This document shows, in pieces, positions 57,691-64,000 of a DNA stretch of 64,000 bases. The notes under the pieces are model-generated. The model was not told the DNA's origin, did not search any database, and was given only the letters and a program-made list of their open reading frames with translations. The stretch comes from Protea cynaroides (lineage: Eukaryota > Streptophyta > Magnoliopsida > Proteales > Proteaceae): contig CM053272.1 of the NCBI GenBank assembly GCA_028583415.1, positions 72,085,439 through 72,149,438 of the forward strand. Direction: 5' to 3'. The number at the start of each line of letters is the position of its first letter. The first letter of the stretch is position 1. Made by a program: the position numbers and the translations under genes.

Positions 57691-59560
57691 TCACTTTTGG
57701 GTTCTTTTCCAGTACAAATCAAGGAGTCAGCCCAAACCACAACCATTTCTACCTCTTGGATAAGGGATCCCATTACTGGGAGGTTATCTAGCGTATACAC
57801 ACCAGAGCCAGTTAGTCCCATCTCAACCACATCAACTGAATCAATGGTTAAAGGATCAAACCAAGCCCCGAGCACTATGGATGCCAGGATGGAAAAGATG
57901 GAGGATACCATGGAGATGATAGCTACCGCAGTAAGGGATATACAATTACAATCATAGGCTCAAGGGTTGACCACTGAAAGGGTAAATATGCCACCGCCAC
58001 AGGGACCGGGTACCCCTAACCCAGCTGTTTCAAAATTTTTCATAAACCCGGCATTTTAAGATATGGAAGGTGCCATACCCCAGAAACAGTCCATCGTTCA
58101 GGCTACCCCAGTGACCAAGAAATCGAAGAAAGAATATGGCCCATACAGTGATAGACTGAGTCAAGTGGAAAAAATACTAAGGGGCATGAAAGGAGTAAAA
58201 AGTCAAATCATTGATGCCGAAGGATTATGCTTCTTTCCATAAACTAAGTTGCCTCCCAAGTTCAAATGGACCACTAAGAAATTTGATGGGACAGGAGACC
58301 CCAGGACCATTTAAGATCATTCACGGGCCTATTGAAGTAAGGCGAAGGATTTACTGATGAGCAATTAGCACAAGCATTCCAATTCTCACTCACGGGCGGG
58401 GCTCATCGATGGTTGATGAATCTGAACCCATCACAGATACATTCGTGGTCAGATATCACCAAAGAATTTATCAATTTCTATTCCTACAACACAGAGATAG
58501 AGACCCACCGTAAGCAATTGGAAACCATGGTCCAAGTACAAGGAGAGACATTCACGGCCTATTTAACTCGGTTCAGAAGTGTAGCAGCAAAGCTTTGGGA
58601 TCAACCTTCTTAAAGAGATCAAGTGCAGATAATGATGAGAGGTTTAAGTGGGTCATATAAAACATATATTTTTGGCCAGGCCATCCTATCATTCGAAGGG
58701 CTCGTGGTTGCAGGACAACAAGTAGAGGATGCCATAACCCGGGGAGATATATTATCTGGAAAGTCAGAAAGGTCAGAAGGGGCATTGAATAGAAGGGCAT
58801 ACCCATCAAGAAATCCAGGATATCAATCTGTAAAGCAAATAGCTAATACCAATTCTGAACCATTGATCTTGGGATGTTCAAGTTACACCCCACCACCGCA
58901 AGCAAGACTAAGGAGGCAGTTCACCGATTTGGGGATGACCCGATCCAAGGCTCTGGACAAGTTGATACAAGCTAGGAAGTTGAGAGTGCTTGACCCTCAT
59001 CCACCTCCAAGTCCTCTTCCATCAAATTTTCGTATGGACCTGTCTGTAAGTACCACAATCAGCATGGGCATGACACGAACAACTGCTACACATTAAGGCA
59101 TGCCATACAGGATCTATTGGATTCCAGTAAATTTAAGGTCCAGCCTCGACAAGTGTCAGTGGCAAATAATCCCCTCCCTCATCACAGCATCAATTTCATA
59201 GAATGGGGAGATGAGCCCTCAGACCTTATGCCCATCATAGAAGGAGTAAGCAATATAGTTGTCACATCTGGTGACAAAGTAAACATATTGGGTAACCATC
59301 AACAAGAAGAAGAGGAATATGATTTTTATTTCCCAAAAGATTCATCACACCCAATAACACAAGTACAACAGGAAGAAGAAGAAGAACCATTCATCATCTA
59401 CCTCTCAGATGAGGAGATAGAAATAAATCAAGTAGACAACCGTTTCCTCGAGATGGAGTTCATATTCCCGGCGGATGAGCAAGAAGTAGCGGAAACTAGA
59501 ACAGGGATGAACTACAAACCATCTCACCTGATGGTAAATGATCCGGCCTAAGCTGTGAGA
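57691..59560 (+). pseudogene. D gag
   Basis: Starts in frame near MGSFPVQIKESAQTTT (57697). It has a coiled-coil-like MDARMEKMEDTMEMIATAVR, a stop after IQLQS (TAG for Gln), YGPYSDRLSQVEKIL, the FDGTGDPRT block and the capsid core MNLNPSQIHSWSDITKEFIN through FTAYLTRFRSVAAKLW and IMMRGLSGSYKTYIF. A late segment carries CKYHNQHGHDTNNCYTLRHA (about 59044-59103), the Tat-type zinc-like motif, then the acidic region up to 59530. Three or more frame changes and several stops break it. Confidence 0.82.
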
Positions 59561-60290
59561 GAGAAAGGCAAAGGACCTGCCAACCAACCAGAACCTCTAA
59601 ACCCGGTATTGAAACAATTACAAAAGACCCAAGCCAACGTGTCCATTTGGGAGCTTCTAATGGATTTCAAGGTCTACAGGGATGCAGTACTGAAATCCTT
59701 AGCCAGGATTCAGGTTCCAGTTTCAATGGATGGAGATGAACTAGCCATGCTAGTAGGGGGTAGATATGCCATTAATGCAATTGTCTTTGGAGATGCAGAT
59801 CTTCCTCAAGGAAGTAAAGATCATATATAGGCTTTGCATATTACCATCGGATGCCGGGGCAAGAGCATTTTTCAAGTTTTGGTTGATAATGGGTTAGCCT
59901 TGAATGTATTCCCTTTTCCCTCCTTCAAGCATCTAGGCTTCAGTGAGTCAGAGTTGAAACCTTCAGATATGACCATCAAGGCGTATGACAATACCAGAAG
60001 GGCGATATTGGGTGTCTTCACAGTACCAATTCAGGTAGGACCGACGGAATTTGAAACAGAATTCCAAGTCATTGATATTTCTGCCTCATTCAGCATGCTT
60101 CTGGGTAGGCCTTGGATCCATCAGGCCAATGCAGTGGCATCTACTTTGTACCAGAAGATTATATTCATCCACAACGGTACCAGGGTGACAATACACACGG
60201 ACTCTGCAGTCGTGAACACATTGGCCACTGGACATAATAATGAAGAGTCACAAGGGGATACAAGGTAGGATTTCTCTCTCGGAGGGTTCC
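59561..60290 (+). pseudogene. D aspartic protease
   Basis: Spacer LLMDFKVYRDAVLKSLARIQ and FGDADLPQGSKDHI, a stop at 59828-59830, then retropepsin: FQVLVDNGLALNVFPFP, HLGFSESELKPSDMTIKAYD, AILGVFTVPIQVG, SFSMLLGRPWIHQANAVAS. The catalytic Asp is present; the third triad position is Leu (DNGL) as in element B. Confidence 0.83.
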
Positions 60291-61068
60291 AGGTTGACAA
60301 CATCTTAGCCACAACTGAACCAGATCCTACAGGTAAGCATTTTCCCTTTTCATTTCGTCAATTACTTAACATGCTCTACTTTCCAGGTATGGGCCTTGGT
60401 TCCCACCAACATGGTGATGTCACTTTCTTATCTCTATTGGTCAATGAGTATAGATTTGGACTGAGGTATACCCCCACTGTAGGAGATCTGAAAGTAATCA
60501 TGCAAAAGCAGAGGAGAGCAGATGAAGGATTTCGGAAGCTCGAGATGATGAAATACAAGTATAGTAGCTAGTATGGTAGCAGCAGAATAAGAGCATCAGA
60601 CAGAGCTAGTGGGGACTGGTGACCTCAAATGACAGATGAAGCAGTCTATTAAGCAATATCTGAGGGGTTGTACAATGTGCAAGACATCCAGTTTTCGAAG
60701 ACCCTCAATGGGTATTTTGTCAAAAAAGGAGAGGACAACATCTATTCCAGATTTTCAGAACCTTGGTTCGGTACTCACCTTCAAAAGCAAGCACCCGGGT
60801 TCTAAATATTCCATGATTGTACTTTTGACTGGGAAGAGCTCGAGCAAGTCAAGATCCAAGAACAGAGCAAGGAGCAGAAATCCGAGATAGAAGTGATCAA
60901 CATCAGCAAACTGTTCAAGGATGATCAAGTGATGATGCTCATCGGTGAAGATCAAGATAGGAGTCCCGATGTACAACAATTCACCCTACCCATCAACGGA
61001 ATAATCCCCAATTGGAGTTGTCATGAAAATTTTGTTTACCCAAAGGGGTTGCATGTAATCCACATATA
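60291..61068 (+). pseudogene. D protease-RT linker
   Basis: Counterpart of 22661-23680 in B: LLVNEYRFGLRYTPTVGDLK, basic middle, then frame changes. No catalytic motif. Confidence 0.6.
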
Positions 61069-62250
61069 ATGACTATGTCTGAGCCTAGGGTACTTAGGTC
61101 TTTAGATAAGATTGATTCCTTTTCAAATTTTGAGTTCATTCCACATGGAACCATTTCCTCTGTACCTCTGCTTTTGAACATGAATAAAGATGATATTTTG
61201 AATTACTCTACGTCTACTTCTTCCTTTCCCTCTCCTTCTAACTCTAACTTTGAAAATGATGAGAATGATGAACCATTTCCTAAAATATTACAATCCATCC
61301 AAGCCTCGGAGGAAAAGAAGGCTCAACCTGTTGGCGAAGACTTCAAGATAATTAACCTCGGTTCAGCAGAGCAACCTCGAGAAATAAAGATCGGTGCTAC
61401 CTTGACGGAAGAAGAAACCAAACAAATGACAGAATTACTAATGGAGTTCCAAGAAGTGTTTGCCTGGTCCTATGAAGATATGCCCAGCATAGACCCTGAA
61501 GTTGTGCATAAGATACCTTTGGTCTCAGATGCAAGGCCATATAAGCAGAAGCTAAGGCAGATAAGGCCTGAATGGACCCTTAAGGTTAAAGAAGATGTCA
61601 TGAAGCAGTTTGACGTCGGATTCCTAGAGATCACGAAGTACCCAGAGTGTTTAGAAAATGTGATCATCGTACCTAAAAAGGATGGAAGACTGAGGGTGTG
61701 CATTGATTACAGAAACCTGAATAAGGCCAGCCCCAAAGATGACTTTCCATTACCAAAGATAGACATCCTAGCGGATAACACAACAAATCATGCTCTTTTG
61801 TCCTTCATGGATGGATTCTCAGGGTACAATCAGATAAAGATGGCACCTGAAGACCAGGAGAAAACTGCCTTCATAACAGACTGGGCACCTACTGTTACAC
61901 TGTGATGCCATTTGGGCCGAAGAATGTTGGGGCAACTTATCAAAGAATGACTACTACAATCTTGCACGACCTGATCCACAAGGAGGTAGAGGTGTATGTA
62001 GATGATATGATCGTAAAATCATTCACCAGAGAAGGTCACATCCTGGTATTAAGGAAGTTCTTTGAGAGGATCAAGCAATACAAACTAAGGCTTAGCCCCC
62101 CAAAAATGTGCATTCGGGGTAATAGCGGGAAAAATGCTAGGTTTTATGGTCAGCCAAAGAGGAAACGAAATTGATCCGGCCAAGATAAAAGCCATCTTTG
62201 AAATGCCATCTCCTCAAATAAAAAAGGAAGTAAGAGGTTTCTTGGGAAGA
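61069..62250 (+). pseudogene. D reverse transcriptase
   Basis: Open 278 codons from 61069: acidic spacer, KAQPVGEDFKIINLGSAEQP, LLMEFQEVFAWSYEDMPSID, VIIVPKKDGRLRVCIDYRNL, FMDGFSGYNQIKMAPEDQEK. One base lost near 61885 breaks GTYCYTVMPFG; the next frame gives ATYQRMTTTILHDLIHKEVE and intact YVDD at 61995-62006. A second frameshift near 62110 precedes GKMLGFMVSQRGNEIDPAKI and GFLGRLQYINWF. Confidence 0.9.
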
Positions 62251-62860
62251 CTTCAATACATCAATTGGTTTATTGCACATCTCACCGCAACATGCGAACC
62301 AATTTTCAAGCTACTCCGGAAAGACCAGCCAAAGGATTGGAACCCTCAATTTCAGATGGCTTTCAACAAAATCAAGACATATCTGTTGAACCCACCAGTC
62401 TTAGTCCCACCAGTACCGGGAAGACCACTACTCCTTTACTTGTCAGTACTAGAGGGTTTTATGGGATCAATGATAGCCCAACATGATACAGATGGAAAGA
62501 CAGAAAATGAAGTATACTACTTGAGTAAGAAATTCACAGGATACAAAGCCAATTACACATAGCTAGAGAAGACATGCACAGCCCTAGTCTGGATAACAAA
62601 GAGATTGAGACATTATATGTTATCCTACTAAGTCATACATATTTCCAGAATGGACCCCCTGAAGTATCTATTTGAGAAACCGTCTTTAAGAGGAAGGTTG
62701 GCTAAGTGGCTATTGTTGTTATCCGAATTTGACATCACATACATTACTCAGAATTCTATCAAAGGGAACGTAATTGTAGAACATCTGTCAGCTCTACCGG
62801 TTGAAGATAACCTCAGACATTTGGAAGATGTATTCCCAGATGAAGAAGTCCACATAATTC
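62251..62860 (+). pseudogene. D first RNase H
   Basis: DWNPQFQMAFNKIKTYLLNP, LLLYLSVLEGFMGSMIAQHD, NEVYYLSKKFTGYKANYT then TAG (Gln expected), EKTCTALVWITKRLRHYMLS, a TAA, then MDPLKYLFEKPSLRGRLAKW and LLSEFDITYITQNSIKGNVI. Typical Tat gypsy RNase H with connecting tether. Confidence 0.85.
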
Positions 62861-63200
62861 AAGAACAGGGGAAGAATGACACATGGATAATGTTCTTTGA
62901 TGGAGCCGCAAATCATATGGGATACAGGGCCGGCGTCTTATTCATAGATCCAGAAGGAGCATTCATGCCATTTTCATTCAGATTAGACTCTGACTGCACA
63001 AACAACATTGCAGAATATGAAGCATGCATCATGGGACTGAAAGCAGCCTTATCCATAGGGGTTTTCAGATTAAAGGTCTATGGTGATTCATGAATTGTTA
63101 CCTACCAAGTCAGAGGGGATTGGAAAACCAAAGATGAGAAGCTGGTACCTTATCAACAATGTGCAATAACCTTGGCTCGGAAGTTCATGCAAATTGAATT
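62861..63200 (+). pseudogene. D second (archaeal-type) RNase H
   Basis: WIMFFDGAANHMGYRAGVLF (first Asp), NNIAEYEACIMGLKAALSIG (Glu), LKVYGDS (Asp), then a TGA near 63091 and TYQVRGDWKTKDEKLVPYQQ. All three visible catalytic acids of this extra domain are kept, unlike in element B. Confidence 0.85.
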
Positions 63201-64000
63201 TGACTACTCCCCAAGAGATACCAATAGGTATGCCGATGCATTGGCCACCTTGGCTTCAATGATTGGAAATGATCCTTTGGGACGTATCAAACCCTTAATC
63301 ATAGAGAAAAGAGTATGACCAGTCCACTTGGAAGAAGTGAATGCATTGACAGTCGATGGTCGGCCATGGTTTGCTCCTATCATAGATTTCATCAAGGAAG
63401 GAAAGTATCCAGTGGAAGCCACAACAGGTGAGAGGAAGTCTCTTAGGCGATATGCCTCCTAGTTCATACTATGCGAAGATATGCTATACAAAAGATCCCA
63501 TAAAGGAGTGCAGTTAGTCTGTGTCGACGAGGAACAGGCGCAAAATGTCATCGAGCAAGTCCATCAAAGAATATGCGGACCTCACATGAATGCTAGAATG
63601 CTTGCAAAGAAGATTCTCAGAATGGGATATTATTGGAACACAATGGAAGCAGACTGTGTAGAGTTCATAAGGAAATGTCACAAGTGCCAAATCCATGTTA
63701 ATTTGATACACATGCCTCCAGTAGAGTTGCATACTCTTAGATTTCCATGGCCTTTCTCAACCTGGGGCATAGATGTGATAAAAAAGGTTCACCCTAAAGC
63801 TTCGAATGGGCATGAATTTATCTTGGTCGCCATTGATTACTTCACAAAATGGGTAGAGGCACGGTCATATGCCAAGCTCATAGCAAACAAAGTGGCTAAA
63901 TTTCTACAAGAATACATCATATGCCGGCATGGAATGCCTCATTCTATAATCTCAGATCAAGGACAACAATTCAGAGGGAGAGTCCAAGAATTATGTGACA
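63201..64000 (+). pseudogene. D integrase, cut by window end
   Basis: Linker YADALATLASMIGNDPLG, two stops near 63316 and 63462, zinc domain CGPHMNARMLAKKILRMGYY ... KCHKCQ (about 63570-63690), core STWGIDVI (first Asp), HEFILVAIDYFTKWVEARSY, IICRHGMPHSIISDQGQQF (second Asp intact). The glutamate and C-terminal module lie past 64000. Confidence 0.87.

Larger units (their letters stand above)
51871..64000 (+). mobile_element. Tat/Ogre-type element D, 5' LTR to integrase
   Basis: Plus-strand element running off the window: 5' LTR 51871-56642, primer site, about 1 kb leader, gag, protease, linker, RT, RNase H, second RNase H, integrase (incomplete at 64000). It is the best preserved Tat copy here but has a dozen or so stops or shifts. 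Many stops replace Gln (CAG to TAG). Its LTR contains a TTCTAGAA array upstream of TATAAATAGG. Confidence 0.92.

Noticed and set aside
1..64000. Cellular genes, tRNA or rRNA genes, organelle insertions, DNA transposons
   Set aside because: I looked for conserved domains, cloverleaf-like boxes outside primer sites, and terminal inverted repeats, and found none that I could support by eye.

Overview
This is a 64 kb stretch of repeat-dense, AT-rich nuclear DNA from a flowering plant. I found no cellular protein gene, rRNA or tRNA. Nearly everything recognisable is Ty3/gypsy LTR retrotransposon sequence of two lineages. The first is Tekay/Del-type chromoviruses: initiator-tRNA-Met primer site, gag with one CCHC knuckle, PR-RT-RH-INT and a C-terminal chromodomain. 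The second is Tat/Ogre-type elements: LTRs near 4.8 kb, RT motif Y/FVDD, and a second RNase H after the first. No kingdom-specific cellular gene is present, so the host assignment rests on these plant-restricted lineages; I cannot name the species.

Layout: 1-4012 is the 5' end of a minus-strand chromovirus (here L) with an accessory ORF lying antisense to its gag. 4063-5606 is an inverted partial LTR of the same family. 5607-6892 resembles part of the Tat LTR. 6893-12044 holds two LTR-like non-coding blocks. 12045-21907 is a complete but dead minus-strand chromovirus (G) with 5-bp target duplication TAGTT. 22190-24076 plus 35937-40886 is one Tat element (B), split inside its RT by a complete plus-strand chromovirus (A, 24077-35936, duplication GAGAG). 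40887-51238 is a minus-strand chromovirus (E) inserted behind B; it carries a solo Tat LTR (44606-49397, duplication AATAC) and is cut in its protease by a third chromovirus LTR (F, 51239-51870). F is in turn cut by a second Tat element (D, 51871 to beyond 64000). Insertion order along that chain is B, E, F, D.

Every pol in the window carries stops, frameshifts or catalytic losses, so none looks autonomous now. A and D are the best preserved. The most interesting signals are non-coding. The D LTR has six perfect TTCTAGAA dyads (heat-shock-element half-site pairs) in about 490 bp directly upstream of a canonical TATAAATAGG box; the related solo LTR lacks them. All chromovirus LTRs carry two clusters of a short GTCGA-centred word whose flanks differ by family. 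A-family LTRs carry four dispersed copies of a roughly 20-bp CAATAAACG word. Tat LTRs carry plant telobox (AAACCCTAA) clusters and a roughly 160-bp repeat that varies in copy number. The antisense accessory ORF is shared by two chromovirus families, with a splice-acceptor-like site just before its ATG in both.
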